Assembly (NCBI RefSeq): GCF_009728995.1
Contig: NZ_VTZW01000010.1
Span: 218,515-282,514 of the forward strand
Origin: Streptomonospora sp. PA3
Lineage (GTDB): Bacteria; Actinomycetota; Actinomycetes; Streptosporangiales; Streptosporangiaceae
Direction: 5' to 3'
Length of the DNA stretch: 64,000 nucleotides
A program made the position numbers and the translations under genes. The notes beneath the pieces were generated by a model. The model saw only the letters and a list, made by a program, of their open reading frames with translations, was not told the DNA's origin and searched no databases. Shown piece after piece: positions 41,753 to 52,597 of this stretch; positions within the stretch are counted from its first letter, which is position 1, and each line of letters starts with the position of its first letter.

Positions 41753-42511
41753 ATGGACTCGGATGCTACGCAGATCCTGCACAGGACCGCGGAATTCCCC
41801 GAATTCGGCGACTCCGTTCCGGAATGGGAGGCCGCGGCCCGCTCCCGCCTCACCGGCGCCGTCGAGCGTTTCACCGGCCCCCTCACCGAACTGCTGGACC
41901 GCGACGCCAACGAGGGCGACACCCGGTTTTTGGTGACCGATTTCCTGAGTGAGGGTCTGGGGTTCGACAAGTACGGCGAACTCACCACGGAATACCGGAC
42001 CAAGGGCGAATCCGTCGATTACGGAATCCGGCTGGACGGCGACCTCTTCGCCTTCATCGAGGTCAAGCCGTGCGCCACCGAACTCGACGCCCGCAACCTG
42101 CGCCAGGCGAAGCTGCACGCCGGCGCCGAGGGCGTCGCATGGGTCGTGCTGACCAACGGCCGGGTGTGGCAGGTGCACCACGTCGGCGGCGGCGAGGGCG
42201 ACGACGGCACGGGAATCGTCGTCGACGTCGACCTGCTCGCCGACACCCCTCTGACGACGCGCGTCGACGCCCTCGTCCCGCTCTCGCGCGACGCCGTGGC
42301 CCGCGGCCGCCTGGAGGAGCTGCGCGCCTGGCGCGCCGCCATGGAGCCCGAGCCGCTGGCCGAGGTCCTGTGCAGCGACCCCGTCGCGTCGGCGATCCGC
42401 GCCGAGGTGCGCCGCCGCACCGGCCACGTCGGCCACCTGGGCGACCTGGACGAGATCGTCCGCGCCCTGACCGAAGGCGTCATCGGCCGCCGCGTCCAGC
42501 CGGCGGACTGA
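41753..42511 (+). CDS. Orphan protein with type I restriction HsdR N-terminal nuclease-like domain
   Basis: A 252-residue protein with a PD-(D/E)XK-like core of the HSDR_N_2 type: LVTDFLSEGLGF, then TTEYRTKGESVDYGI, and FAFIEVKP where Asp, Glu and Lys take the nuclease positions (D in VDYGI, E-V-K in IEVKP). The tail LRQAKLHAGAEGVAWVVLTNG is typical. No helicase, methylase or specificity subunit is nearby, so this is not a complete restriction system. Such stand-alone proteins are common in actinobacteria and have no proven role. ATG 41753 has a poor ribosome site. Confidence 0.72.
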   Translation: MDSDATQILHRTAEFPEFGDSVPEWEAAARSRLTGAVERFTGPLTELLDRDANEGDTRFLVTDFLSEGLGFDKYGELTTEYRTKGESVDYGIRLDGDLFAFIEVKPCATELDARNLRQAKLHAGAEGVAWVVLTNGRVWQVHHVGGGEGDDGTGIVVDVDLLADTPLTTRVDALVPLSRDAVARGRLEELRAWRAAMEPEPLAEVLCSDPVASAIRAEVRRRTGHVGHLGDLDEIVRALTEGVIGRRVQPAD

Positions 42512-42777
42512 TCCGCGGGCGGGCTCCGCACGCGGCCCGCCGGGATCGGACGCTCGCCGCCGGAGGCGGGCGACGCCCTCGGCGATCCCGTGCTCCCGTA
42601 TTCCGGTTCCGTCGAATTCCGGGTTTTCGCCGCACCTGACCGGGGCGGCCACATCAGGTATCCGGACGGTTACACAACCATCACTTCCCATTCGCCGCGT
42701 CTCCCTTTCGCGGTGCGTGCACAGTCGCATATCAATCTGTAGTCGCCTCGTCCGCACCACCCGAAAGGGAATCCCCC

Positions 42778-43407
42778 ATGCGTCATCCCGCTCGACGTAT
42801 CGGACAATCCGTGATCGCCGTTTCGGCCGCCGGCATGCTCGCCCTCACCGGATCCGGGATCGCCAGTGCCGCCGACCTGCCACCCGACGAACTCCGGCGC
42901 GTCACCGACGAATACCTCTTCGGAATCTCCCTGAACAGCTTCATCGGCATTCGCGGCCAAGCCCCCTACAGCGACCAGCTCGACTGGAGCAGCGACTCCT
43001 GCAGCTGGTCGCCCGATCAGCCGATCGGCTACGACTTCGACCCCGGCTGCAAGCGGCACGACTTCGGCTACCGCAACTACAAGCTGCAGAACCGCTTCAC
43101 CGAGTCCAACAGACTGGCCATCGACCGGAACTTCCGCGACGACCTGTACTCCATCTGCGACGGCGACTGGCTGTGCCGGGGCACCGCCGACATCTACTAC
43201 TCGGCCGTCCGCCAGTTCGGCGCCCTGAGCGCCGACACCGCCGAGGCGCTGCGCGCCGCCGACGTCGAGGAGCAGACCCGCGAGCTGATCGCCGTCCACG
43301 AGGAACTGGAGGACGCCGACACCGAGGCCGAGGCCGAGCGCCTCCTCACCGCGTTCGAGAGCGAGAACGACGTCAGGATCCGCCAGGAGTACCCCGTCGG
43401 AGGCTGA
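42778..43407 (+). CDS. Secreted prokaryotic phospholipase A2
   Basis: A 209-residue exported enzyme. A signal peptide ends at GIASA-A (about residue 31). The mature part holds the bacterial/fungal PLA2 signature: DWSSDSCSWSPDQPIGYDF, then CKRHDFGYRNYK with the catalytic His-Asp dyad. Cysteines pair as in the Streptomyces violaceoruber enzyme (C in SCSW with PGCK; YSICDGDW with WLCRG). It hydrolyses the sn-2 ester of phospholipids and needs calcium. The last 55 residues are acidic helix beyond the core, longer than the Streptomyces protein. AAAGGGAAT precedes ATG 42778. Confidence 0.9.
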   Translation: MRHPARRIGQSVIAVSAAGMLALTGSGIASAADLPPDELRRVTDEYLFGISLNSFIGIRGQAPYSDQLDWSSDSCSWSPDQPIGYDFDPGCKRHDFGYRNYKLQNRFTESNRLAIDRNFRDDLYSICDGDWLCRGTADIYYSAVRQFGALSADTAEALRAADVEEQTRELIAVHEELEDADTEAEAERLLTAFESENDVRIRQEYPVGG

Positions 43408-43714
43408 CCCCCGCCGACCGGCGAACGGCCGGCCCATACGCCTCTGCGGCGTCCCTGCGCGGGCGCCGGTGTCCGCCGGCGCCCGCGCGCACGGGCTCCT
43501 GGCCCCGTGCCCCCGCCTGCCCACCCGCACCCGCCTGCGCCCGTGCGCGGACCGGTCGTGCCCCGCCGCGGCCCCGGATGGGTCGGCGGCCCGCGCTTCG
43601 GGGACAATCAGGTCATCCCCGTATCCGGCGGGCGGGTCCGCACCGCGCGGCGCGGACTCCCGGCCCGCGGCCTGCGAACCGCCGGGGGTGCCGAGTCAGA
43701 GGTAGGGAGTCCCC
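43408..43714 (+). other. Intergenic region after phospholipase gene
   Basis: About 307 bp. The first half carries a strong terminator (43457-43488). The rest is GC-rich, with no gene and no clear promoter for the downstream hydrolase. Confidence 0.4.
43457..43488 (+). terminator. Terminator of phospholipase gene
   Basis: A perfect 13-bp stem (43457-43469 with 43476-43488) with a 6-nt loop, 50 bp after the stop codon. Confidence 0.75.
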
Positions 43715-44515
43715 ATGGTCGACGTCGCAGTCGCGCAGTTCGCCCCCGGCGAGGACAAGCTGGAGAACCTGGCGACGGCGGGCCGCCTGGTCGCCGAGGC
43801 CGCCGAGCGCGGTGCCGGCGTCGTGCTGCTGCCCGAGTACGCGATGTTCACCGCCCCCCGCACCGACCGGCGGTTCGTCGACGCGGCCGAGCCCCTGGAC
43901 GGCGCGTTCGTCAGCGGACTCGCCCGCCTGGCGGCCGAGTCGGGGGCGGTCGTCGTCGCGGGCGTCAACGAGGAGGTGCCCGGCGCGGATCGCTTCCGCA
44001 ACACGCTGGTGGCCGTGGAACCGGGCGGCCGGATCACGGCCCTCTACCGCAAGCTGCACCTCTACGACGCCTTCGGTGTGACCGAGTCGGAGGTGGTGGA
44101 GCCCGGGCCGATCGAGGAGCCGCAGACGTTCACCCTCGGCGGAGTGACCTTCGGCCTGCAGACGTGCTACGACCTGCGCTTCCCCGAGGTGACCCGGCGC
44201 ATCGCCGACGCGGGGGCGCACGTGCTGCTGCTGGCGGCCGAATGGGTCCCCGGGCCGCTGAAGGAGGACCACTGGGACACGCTGGTGCGCGCCCGCGCGA
44301 TCGAGAACACCCTCTACGTCGCGGCGGCCGGCCAGAACGCCCCGACAGGAGCCGGCAACAGCATGATCGTCGATCCCATGGGCACCCGTATCGTAGCGCT
44401 CGGTGAGCAGGACGGGGTTGCGGTCGCACCTATTTCCGCGGACCGCGTGGCACAAGTCCGGTCGACCAACCCGGCGCTGCGGCTCCGCAGGTTCACCGTG
44501 ACCGCCGCACCCTGA
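43715..44515 (+). CDS. Nitrilase-superfamily carbon-nitrogen hydrolase
   Basis: A 266-residue cytoplasmic amidase of the CN-hydrolase fold. The Glu-Lys-Cys triad is present: Glu in VVLLPEYAMF (about 41), Lys in LYRKLHLYDAFG (about 112), and Cys in GLQTCYDLRFPE (about 149). The YDAFG and YDLRFPE style is closest to Nit1/Nit2-type omega-amidases and deaminated-glutathione amidases rather than beta-ureidopropionase. ATG 43715 follows GGGAG. It has no tight partner; the pyrimidine-like module begins 800 bp downstream on the other strand, so a link is only suggestive. Confidence 0.88.
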   Translation: MVDVAVAQFAPGEDKLENLATAGRLVAEAAERGAGVVLLPEYAMFTAPRTDRRFVDAAEPLDGAFVSGLARLAAESGAVVVAGVNEEVPGADRFRNTLVAVEPGGRITALYRKLHLYDAFGVTESEVVEPGPIEEPQTFTLGGVTFGLQTCYDLRFPEVTRRIADAGAHVLLLAAEWVPGPLKEDHWDTLVRARAIENTLYVAAAGQNAPTGAGNSMIVDPMGTRIVALGEQDGVAVAPISADRVAQVRSTNPALRLRRFTVTAAP

Positions 44516-44718
44516 CCTTCAGGTGTCCGAAAACTCCTTTCTCCTCCCCGATCGCACTGCTGCGCATTCACCCGATCATCACAGATGGTGATCGATGTTC
44601 GTCTCTCCGTAACAAAAATCGGCCTGGGCTATTCCGGTTGCAGACCGCTTCTGATTCAATAAGACGCGATCACGGCAAGCCCGCCAGACTGTCCTAAACC
44701 ACGGGGGGAGCAGGGACG

Positions 44719-44979
44719 TTGAGCGGTCTGAGCATTATGTGCGATTCAGACATCGAAAATACGGACACAACCGACATTCACCTCTTTGACGCGGGGGCAC
44801 TCACGTTCGCGCAGGTGATGGGAGACGCCTGCGCCGTATGCCACGCGCGGTGGCCGCGGCCCCGCCGCCGCCTCGGAGCGTCCTCCGAGGGCGGCCCGCT
44901 GTTCGGGTGCGAGGAGTGCGCCGGCTTCGCCGCCGACTACGCCTCCAGCACCCTCCACCACGCCTTGGCCGCCCACTGA
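44719..44979 (+). CDS. Small Cys-rich protein, possible zinc ribbon
   Basis: An 86-residue protein with two CxxC pairs, DACAVCHARW (about 38-41) and FGCEECAGF (about 63-66), spaced as in a small zinc ribbon. Start is uncertain: TTG 44719 has GGGGAGCAGGGA just upstream, whereas ATG 44737 lacks a good site. The 200 bp upstream are unusually AT-rich (CCGTAACAAAAATCGG), with a CGATCA/TGATCG dyad at 44573-44594. The N-terminus (about 7-30) is acidic with an unusual codon mix. Function unknown. Confidence 0.5.
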   Translation: MSGLSIMCDSDIENTDTTDIHLFDAGALTFAQVMGDACAVCHARWPRPRRRLGASSEGGPLFGCEECAGFAADYASSTLHHALAAH

Positions 44980-45357
44980 CCTCGGCGGGACGCCCGCCGG
45001 CCGGAGTCCGCCGGCACCGCCGCCACTCAGGGTCACCTGCCTCCCGCACGGCCGGTTCGAGGCCGGCGTGAGGCGCGGCGGCGCGGACTCCGGCAGGGTC
45101 AGGGGTCGCCCCGCCGGTTCCGGCGAATGGCGCGCTCCGGGGCCGGGGAACCGCCCCCGGAGCGCCGCCACCGGCGCGCTCGGCTCCGGGGGGAGGAGGG
45201 GAATGAGCGCGCGTCCGGAAGCCGTCCGCATCGCCTGCCGCGGCGCCGGATCGGGCACCGCGGCGGCTACCCCTCCACCATACTGGCTGCGACGGACTCG
45301 AAACCCCGTGTAGGCGGAATATTCTCAGCGGAATCGCCGGCCGCGGCCCGTGCGCGC
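44980..45357. other. Gene-free region
   Basis: About 380 bp between the Cys-rich gene and the end of mmsA. Frames crossing it on both strands are Pro/Arg/Gly-rich shadows. I see no clear terminator, promoter or RNA. Confidence 0.4.
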
Positions 45358-46896
<1,539 letters not shown>

Positions 46897-46957
46897 GACG
46901 GAGTCCTCTGTCGGGGCGGGCGGGAACGGGGGGAAGACGCGGCGGGCGCGGGCAGGG

Positions 46958-46992
46958 GCGGCCGCCGCGGGGCGCGCCGGTGCGGCGGCCGC
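46958..46992 (-). terminator. Hairpin between aminotransferase and mmsA
   Basis: A perfect 11-bp stem (46958-46968 with 46982-46992). Lying between two same-strand genes, it may reduce read-through into mmsA. Confidence 0.45.
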
Positions 46993-47036
46993 GCGGCGGG
47001 ACGGGCCACAAGGCCCCGTCGTCGGCCGGGCCGGGG

Positions 47037-48329
47037 TCAGCGCGCCTGGGCGTCGACCTCGGTGACGGCCTCGACGAGGATGTCGCGGGCCTCGCGGACG
47101 TCGGACTCCTCGACGGTCAGCGGCGGGGCCGCGCGCAGCACGTTGCCGCGCAGCCCGCCCTTGCCGATCAGCAGCCCGCGGCGGCGGGCGGCCTCCAGCA
47201 CCGCCGATGCCAGGTCGGGCGCGGGGGCCCCGCTGCCGGGGTCGACCATGTCCACCGAGAACATCAGGCCCTTGCCGCGCACCGCGCCCACGGCGGGCAG
47301 CTGGGCCAGCGGCCGCAGCCCGTCGAGCACGATGGGCCCCAGGCGCGCGGCGTTGGCCTGCAGGTCGTGGTCGAGGACGTAGTCGAGCGTGGCGTTGGCG
47401 GCGGCCATGGCCACGGGGTTGCCCCCGAAGGTGGAGACGCCGTTGGCGGTAAGCCCGTCCATCAGATCGCCGCGCGCCACGACGCCGCCGACGGCGAACC
47501 CGTTGCCCAGGCCCTTGGCGAAGGTCATGGCGTCAGGGGTGACGCCGTGCTCGCTGATGCCCCAGAAGCCGGTGCCGGTGCGCCCCCAGCCGGTCTGCAC
47601 CTCGTCGGAGATGAAGAGCACGCCCTCCTCGTCGAGGACCTCCTTGTAGGCGGCGAAGAGTCCCGGCGGCGGCATGGTGAAGCCGCCGACGCCCTGGACC
47701 GGCTCGGCGATCAGGCAGGCGACGTCCGGGGCGGCCGCGGTGGCCAGCACGTCGCGCAGGTCGGCCACGCAGGCGTCGATGTAGTCGGCGTCGGACATGC
47801 CGCGGAAGGCGGGGGCGTCGCGGTCGGTGCCGTGCAGGTAGTGCACGTTGAGCGGGGACAGCGCGGAGTTCTTCCACCCGCGGTTGCCGGTGACGGCGAC
47901 GGTGCCGTAGGAGCGGCCGTGGTAGCTGTTGCGCATGGCCAGCACCTGATCGCTGCCGCGCGCGCAGGTGGCCAGGAGCAGCGCGGTCTCGTTGGCCTCG
48001 GTCCCGGAGTTGGCGAAGAAGACCTTGGCGTCGGGGATGCCGGAGAGCCGGGCGATCTTCTCGGCGAGCTCGACCTGGCCGCGCAGGAGGTAGAGGGTGG
48101 AGGTGTGCACGACGCCGGTGGCCAGCTGGCGCTCCACCGCCTCGCGGACCTCGGCCACGTCGTAGCCGAGCATGTTGGTGAGGATGCCGGCGAAGAAGTC
48201 GAGGTAGGTGTTGCCGTCGGCGTCGGTGAGGCGGACCCCTTTGCCGCCGGCGATCTCGATCGGTTCGTCGTAGTAGAGGGCGAGCCACGAGGGCATGACA
48301 GCGCGGTGGCGAGCGAGCAGTTCCGACAT
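47037..48329 (-). CDS. Class III PLP aminotransferase (beta-alanine/omega-amino acid type)
   Basis: A 430-residue class III aminotransferase. SGTEANETALLLA is the cofactor-phosphate region; the PLP aspartate lies in LFISDEVQTGWGRTG and the Schiff-base Lys in MTFAKGLGNGFAVGG (about 266). Members move the amino group of omega-amino acids such as beta-alanine, GABA or taurine to pyruvate or 2-oxoglutarate. Next to mmsA, beta-alanine or beta-aminoisobutyrate is the best guess. ATG 48329 is used; a non-ATG start 57 bases upstream is unlikely. It is divergent from a PucR gene. Confidence 0.9.
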   Translation of the reverse strand: MSELLARHRAVMPSWLALYYDEPIEIAGGKGVRLTDADGNTYLDFFAGILTNMLGYDVAEVREAVERQLATGVVHTSTLYLLRGQVELAEKIARLSGIPDAKVFFANSGTEANETALLLATCARGSDQVLAMRNSYHGRSYGTVAVTGNRGWKNSALSPLNVHYLHGTDRDAPAFRGMSDADYIDACVADLRDVLATAAAPDVACLIAEPVQGVGGFTMPPPGLFAAYKEVLDEEGVLFISDEVQTGWGRTGTGFWGISEHGVTPDAMTFAKGLGNGFAVGGVVARGDLMDGLTANGVSTFGGNPVAMAAANATLDYVLDHDLQANAARLGPIVLDGLRPLAQLPAVGAVRGKGLMFSVDMVDPGSGAPAPDLASAVLEAARRRGLLIGKGGLRGNVLRAAPPLTVEESDVREARDILVEAVTEVDAQAR

Positions 48330-48488
48330 GAGTTCAGTCTCACTCCGCGCGCGGCCGGGTGGCCAGCGGCATGGTGTCGGTTTCACAGGCCGCTGATTGA
48401 CAAGGTGTCATCATCGGTGTTCCGCCGGAGCCGGGGCGGCCGACGGGCGGTTCCGGCCGTTTCCCCGGGCCGGCGGCGGGCCCGGCCC

Positions 48489-48494
48489 TAGACT
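48489..48494 (+). promoter_or_regulatory. -10 element of second pucR (leaderless)
   Basis: TAGACT ends six bases before the GTG at 48501, so transcription likely starts at or next to the start codon. No Shine-Dalgarno is present. Confidence 0.5.
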
Positions 48495-48500
48495 GGGGGC

Positions 48501-50120
48501 GTGCTGCCCACCCTCGCCGACGTGCTCGAACTGCCGGCCGTGCAACGCGCACGCCCGCGGGTCGTGGTCGGCGCCGACCGGCTCGACGTGGCCGTGCGCT
48601 GGGTGCACATCGCCGAGGTCACCGATCTGGCGCACCTGCTGCGCGGCGGGGAGCTGGTGCTCACCACCGGCATCGCGATGCCCGACGACCCGGAGTCCCT
48701 GCAAGCCTATATCGACGGCCTCGCCTCGGCGGGGGTGGCCGGCATCGCGGTCGAACTGGGCCGCAAGTATCGGACGCAGCTGCCCGAGGAACTGCTGCGC
48801 CCGGCCCGCGACGCCGGCATCTGCGTGGTGGCCCTGGAGCGCGAGGCCCGGTTCGTGGAGATCACCGAGGCCGTGCACATCCGCGTCGTCAACCGGCAGC
48901 TGGAGGAGCTGCGCGAGTCCGAGCGGCTGCACGAGGTCTTCACCGAGCTCTCGGTCGAGGGCGCGCACCCCGCCCGCGTACTGCGGGAGATCGCCGAGCT
49001 CTCCGGGTGTCCGGTGGTGCTGGAGAACCTGGCGCACCAGGTGCTCGTGTGCGACCTCAACGGCGAGGACCCCGGGCGGCTGCTGGCCTCCTGGGAGAGC
49101 CGCTCGCGCGGCGTGCGCGTCAGCGGGCGCACCGCCCACGACGCCCCCACGGGGTGGCTGGTCACCATGGTGGGCGCCCGCGGCCAGGACTGGGGGCGGC
49201 TGATCCTCATCACCGGCGCCGCGCCCACCCCGCGCCAGACCATGCTGATCGAGCGGGCGGCCACCACGCTGGCGCTGGGGCGGCTGCTGGAGCGCCACCA
49301 GGAGAGCCTGGAGCGGCAGACCCACCGCACCATCATCGCCGGGATCATCGACCGCGCCTACTCCGACCCCGAGGAGGCGCTGGTGCGCGCCCGCGCGGTG
49401 GGCGTCCCGCTGTCCGGCCGCCGCCTGGTGGGGCTGGTGCTGCGGCTGCGGGAGCCGGGCACCGGCCTAGCCGCTCAGGCGCGGCTGTCCGACACCGCCG
49501 AAGGGGTGGCGCGCACCTGCCGGGCGCTGCGGCTGACGGCGCTGGTGGGCTCGATCGACGACATGCGCGTGGGCGTGCTGCTGGCCGTTCCGGACTCCGG
49601 CGGTCTGGAGTCCCATCTGCACCGGCTGGCCGAGGGCATCCGCGAGCGGGTCGGCGCGGAGGCGGTACTGGCGGTGGGCTCCACGGCCGAGGGAGTCCGC
49701 GACGTGCGGAGGTCGTTCCTGGAGGCGCGGCAGGTCGGCGACGTCGCGCTGCACCAGCAGGGCGACGACGGCGGCCGCGCGTTCTACCGCCTGCCCGACC
49801 TGCATCTGCGGGGGCTGCTGCACCTGTTCCGCGACGACGAGCGGCTGCAGACCTATGTCGAGCGGGAACTGGGGCCGCTGCTGGACTACGACGCCCGCCA
49901 CGGCAGCGACCTGACCGAGATGCTGCGCCAGTACCTCTCCTCAGGCCGCAACAAGGCACTGGCCGCGGCCAACGCCCACCTGTCGCGTCCGGCGTTCTAC
50001 GAGCGGCTGCGCCGCATCTCCCACGTGCTCCAGGTCGATCTCGACTCCGTCGAGACCTGCCTCTCGCTGCATGTGGCGCTACTGTCGTTGGACTCGGTCC
50101 GGGGCAGACTCTCCTCCTGA
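48501..50120 (+). CDS. PucR-family transcriptional regulator (beta-alanine module)
   Basis: A 539-residue regulator with an N-terminal PucR domain (about 5-125, VRWVHIAEVTDLAHLLRGGELVL cut by its typical pattern), a middle GGDEF-like region and a C-terminal PucR helix-turn-helix (about 470-525, KALAAANAHLSRPAFYERLRRI). It is divergent from the aminotransferase-mmsA pair and is the probable regulator of it; in other actinobacteria PucR genes sit beside reductive pyrimidine or beta-alanine genes. It belongs to a different subgroup from the PucR at 7.6-9.4 kb. An Lrp gene follows 120 bp downstream. Confidence 0.87.
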   Translation: MLPTLADVLELPAVQRARPRVVVGADRLDVAVRWVHIAEVTDLAHLLRGGELVLTTGIAMPDDPESLQAYIDGLASAGVAGIAVELGRKYRTQLPEELLRPARDAGICVVALEREARFVEITEAVHIRVVNRQLEELRESERLHEVFTELSVEGAHPARVLREIAELSGCPVVLENLAHQVLVCDLNGEDPGRLLASWESRSRGVRVSGRTAHDAPTGWLVTMVGARGQDWGRLILITGAAPTPRQTMLIERAATTLALGRLLERHQESLERQTHRTIIAGIIDRAYSDPEEALVRARAVGVPLSGRRLVGLVLRLREPGTGLAAQARLSDTAEGVARTCRALRLTALVGSIDDMRVGVLLAVPDSGGLESHLHRLAEGIRERVGAEAVLAVGSTAEGVRDVRRSFLEARQVGDVALHQQGDDGGRAFYRLPDLHLRGLLHLFRDDERLQTYVERELGPLLDYDARHGSDLTEMLRQYLSSGRNKALAAANAHLSRPAFYERLRRISHVLQVDLDSVETCLSLHVALLSLDSVRGRLSS

Positions 50121-50240
50121 GGCGTCCCGCCGTCGACATCCCCCTGGAGTATCTTGATTCAGTTGGATTGAAGCCCCATCACCACCGATTCACGAGATAA
50201 GTGGCGCGCGAACAATCATTAATGCCAATCGGAGGACTCT

Positions 50241-50726
50241 GTGACCGACCACGGTGATACGGCGCCGGCCGCCCGGAAGAGCGCCCACCTCGACGCGACG
50301 GCCAAGCGCATCATCGAGCAGCTGCAGCAGGACGGACGGCGCTCCTACGCCGCCATCGGCAAGGCCGTGGGCCTCTCGGAAGCGGCCGTGCGCCAGCGCG
50401 TCCAGCGCCTGCTGGAGGCCGGGGTCGTGCAGGTCGTGGGCGTGACCGACCCGATGATGCTCGGATTCAGCCGCCAGGCCATGATCGCGGTGCGCTCCAA
50501 CGGCGACCTGACCGCGGTGGCCGACCAGATCTCCGAGCTGGAGGGCGTCGACTACGTGGTGGTCACCGCCGGCTCCTTCGACATCCTCGTGGAGGTGGTG
50601 GCGGCCGACGACGAGCAGCTGCTCGCGCTGCTCAGCGCCATCCGCGCCGTGCCCACCGTCACCGGCACCGAGACCTTCCTGTACCTGCGCCTGCACAAGC
50701 AGACCTACGCCTGGGGCACCCGCTGA
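50241..50726 (+). CDS. Lrp/AsnC-family regulator
   Basis: A 161-residue Lrp/AsnC protein. The N-terminal winged helix (about 17-65) contains LDATAKRIIEQLQQDGRRSY, then KAVGLSEAAVRQRVQRL; a RAM ligand-binding domain follows (about 80-155). Lrp proteins form octamers and sense amino acids. GTG 50241 has GGAGG six bases upstream. It follows the PucR gene in the same direction and may co-control the amino-acid-linked aminotransferase pair. Confidence 0.92.
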   Translation: MTDHGDTAPAARKSAHLDATAKRIIEQLQQDGRRSYAAIGKAVGLSEAAVRQRVQRLLEAGVVQVVGVTDPMMLGFSRQAMIAVRSNGDLTAVADQISELEGVDYVVVTAGSFDILVEVVAADDEQLLALLSAIRAVPTVTGTETFLYLRLHKQTYAWGTR

Positions 50727-50737
50727 GGGCGCGCGGC

Positions 50738-51214
50738 CTAAAGCAGCCCCAGCGCAAGCCCCGGCGCATAGACCAGGACCGCGAACCGGGCCGTGCGGGT
50801 CACGAACGTCACCGCGGTGAAGGCCGCCAGCGGCATCCGCAGCGTGCCCGCGAGCACGGCCACCACCATGAACGGCGGGATGCTGGTCAGCGAGCTGACA
50901 CCCACCAGGCCGGCGGTCCACAGCGGCCGGCCCTCGGCCTTGGCGCGCCAGCGCTCCGCGCGCTCCTTCCAGCGCGACGGGGCCTCCGACCGCCGCTTGA
51001 GCCAGGGGATGTTCAGCGCGCCGCGGCCGATGTAGAAGTACAGGATCTTCCCCGCCGTCTGGCCGATTCCGGCCGCCACCGCCATGGCGAACAGCACCCC
51101 GCCCCTGAGCGTCCCCATGCCCACCAGGTACAGCTCCACGTTGAGCACCGGAACCAGCGCCGAGGCCGCGCCGAACAGGAAGGCGAGCGCGGTCTGGGTG
51201 AGGGATTCGGTCAC
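50738..51214 (-). CDS. VTT/DedA-like small membrane protein (YqaA type)
   Basis: A 158-residue membrane protein with about four hydrophobic segments and a Trp/Arg-rich cytoplasmic loop (KRRSEAPSRWKERAERWRAK). The GxGxxxG-like GIGQTAGKILYFYIGRG and TSIPPFMVVAVLAG stretches match the VTT/YqaA group, a short relative of DedA proteins (possible lipid scramblase-like fold). GTG 51214 is the start. It lies 35 bp downstream of rlmN on the same strand. Confidence 0.75.
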   Translation of the reverse strand: MTESLTQTALAFLFGAASALVPVLNVELYLVGMGTLRGGVLFAMAVAAGIGQTAGKILYFYIGRGALNIPWLKRRSEAPSRWKERAERWRAKAEGRPLWTAGLVGVSSLTSIPPFMVVAVLAGTLRMPLAAFTAVTFVTRTARFAVLVYAPGLALGLL

Positions 51215-51249
51215 GGCCTCAGCTCCGGTTCTCGCCGGCCGGGGCCGGG

Positions 51250-52347
51250 CTAGCGCTCGGCGGCGGCGAGCTGGCCGCAGGCACCGTCGATCTCCTGCCC
51301 GCGGGTGTCGCGGATGGTGACCGGAACCCCGTGCGCCTCAAGGCGGCGCACGAACTCGCGTTCGTCCTCCGGCCGCGAGGCGGTCCACTTGGAACCCGGG
51401 GTGGGGTTCAGCGGGATCAGATTGACGTGCGCCAGGCGCCCCTTGAGCAGCCGGCCCAGCAGATCGGCCCGCCAGGCCTGGTCGTTGATGTCGCGGATCA
51501 GGGCGTACTCCACCGAGACCCGGCGGCCGGTGGTGCCGGCGTAGCGCCAGGCGGCGTCGAGCACCTCGGCCACCTTCCAGCGGTTGTTCACCGGAACCAG
51601 CTCGTCGCGCAGCTCGTCGTCGGGGGCGTGCAGCGAGATGGCCAGCCGGACCTGCATGCGCTCGGCGATCAGCTTGTCGATCGCCGGCACCAGCCCCACC
51701 GTCGAGACGGTGACACCGCGCTGGGACATGCCCAGCCCGCCGGGCACGGGGTCGGTCATGCGGCGCACGGAGTCGAGCACGCGCCGGTAGTTGGCCAGCG
51801 GCTCGCCCATGCCCATGAACACGATGTTGCTGATGCGCCCGGGGCCGCCGGCGACCTCGCCGCGGGCGAGGTCGCGCGCGACCGAGACGACCTGGTCCAC
51901 GATCTCGCCGGTGGAGAGGTTGCGGGTGAGCCCGTTCTGCCCGGTCGCGCAGAAGGGGCAGTTCATGCCGCAGCCGGCCTGGGAGGAGACGCACAGCGTG
52001 ATCCGGTCGGGGTAGCGCATCAGCACCGACTCGAACAGCACGCCGTCGAACGCGCGCCACAGCGTCTTGCGGGTCATCCCGTTATCGCAGGTGACATGGC
52101 GCACCGGAGTGAGCAGGGGTGGCAGCAGCGCCTCGCCGAGCCTCTCGCGCACCGCGGCCGGCAGGTCGGTCATCGCTGCGGTGTCCGACTCCAGCCGGCC
52201 GAAGTAGTGCTGGGCGATCTGCTTGGCACGGAACGGCTTCTCGCCGAGTTCGGCGACGGCGCCGCTGCGCTCGTCGGGGGCGAGGTCGGCGAGATGGCGG
52301 GGCGGCGCGGCCCTGCGGGGCGCGGCGAAGGTGAGCTCGGCAGGCAT
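51250..52347 (-). CDS. rlmN: Dual-specificity 23S rRNA/tRNA methyltransferase RlmN
   Basis: A 365-residue radical-SAM enzyme that methylates C2 of A2503 in 23S rRNA and A37 in some tRNAs. The cluster motif is CGMNCPFC with the third Cys in place; [28 protein letters not shown] and the methyl-carrying Cys near the end ([11 protein letters not shown]) are seen. ATG 52347 is the start. TATAGG on the minus strand (near 52419-52424) is a possible -10. In many actinobacteria rlmN lies near cdsA/frr, as here with four accessory genes between. Confidence 0.95.
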   Translation of the reverse strand: MPAELTFAAPRRAAPPRHLADLAPDERSGAVAELGEKPFRAKQIAQHYFGRLESDTAAMTDLPAAVRERLGEALLPPLLTPVRHVTCDNGMTRKTLWRAFDGVLFESVLMRYPDRITLCVSSQAGCGMNCPFCATGQNGLTRNLSTGEIVDQVVSVARDLARGEVAGGPGRISNIVFMGMGEPLANYRRVLDSVRRMTDPVPGGLGMSQRGVTVSTVGLVPAIDKLIAERMQVRLAISLHAPDDELRDELVPVNNRWKVAEVLDAAWRYAGTTGRRVSVEYALIRDINDQAWRADLLGRLLKGRLAHVNLIPLNPTPGSKWTASRPEDEREFVRRLEAHGVPVTIRDTRGQEIDGACGQLAAAER

Positions 52348-52597
52348 CGGTGTCCAAGGCGGATCGGAAGGAGGCGGCGGCCGGAGACGGAACCGGCCAG
52401 GCGCGGTACTTTAGGGGCCTATACGGCCATTGGCGGCGGAAGCCGTGGTACCGCCGGGCGCCGCCCGGTCGGGCACTACGGTTCATACTATGCGGCGTCC
52501 GCGCGGCGCCGTCCGGTGGCGCCCGGTCCCGTGCCCCCGCGGACCTCCCGGGCCCTCCCGCCGCAGCCGCAGCGACGAGAGCCGACAAGGAGGGCAG

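Noticed and set aside
43715..44515. Beta-ureidopropionase
   Set aside because: Triad surroundings fit Nit/omega-amidase types better, and the gene is not coupled to the aminotransferase module.
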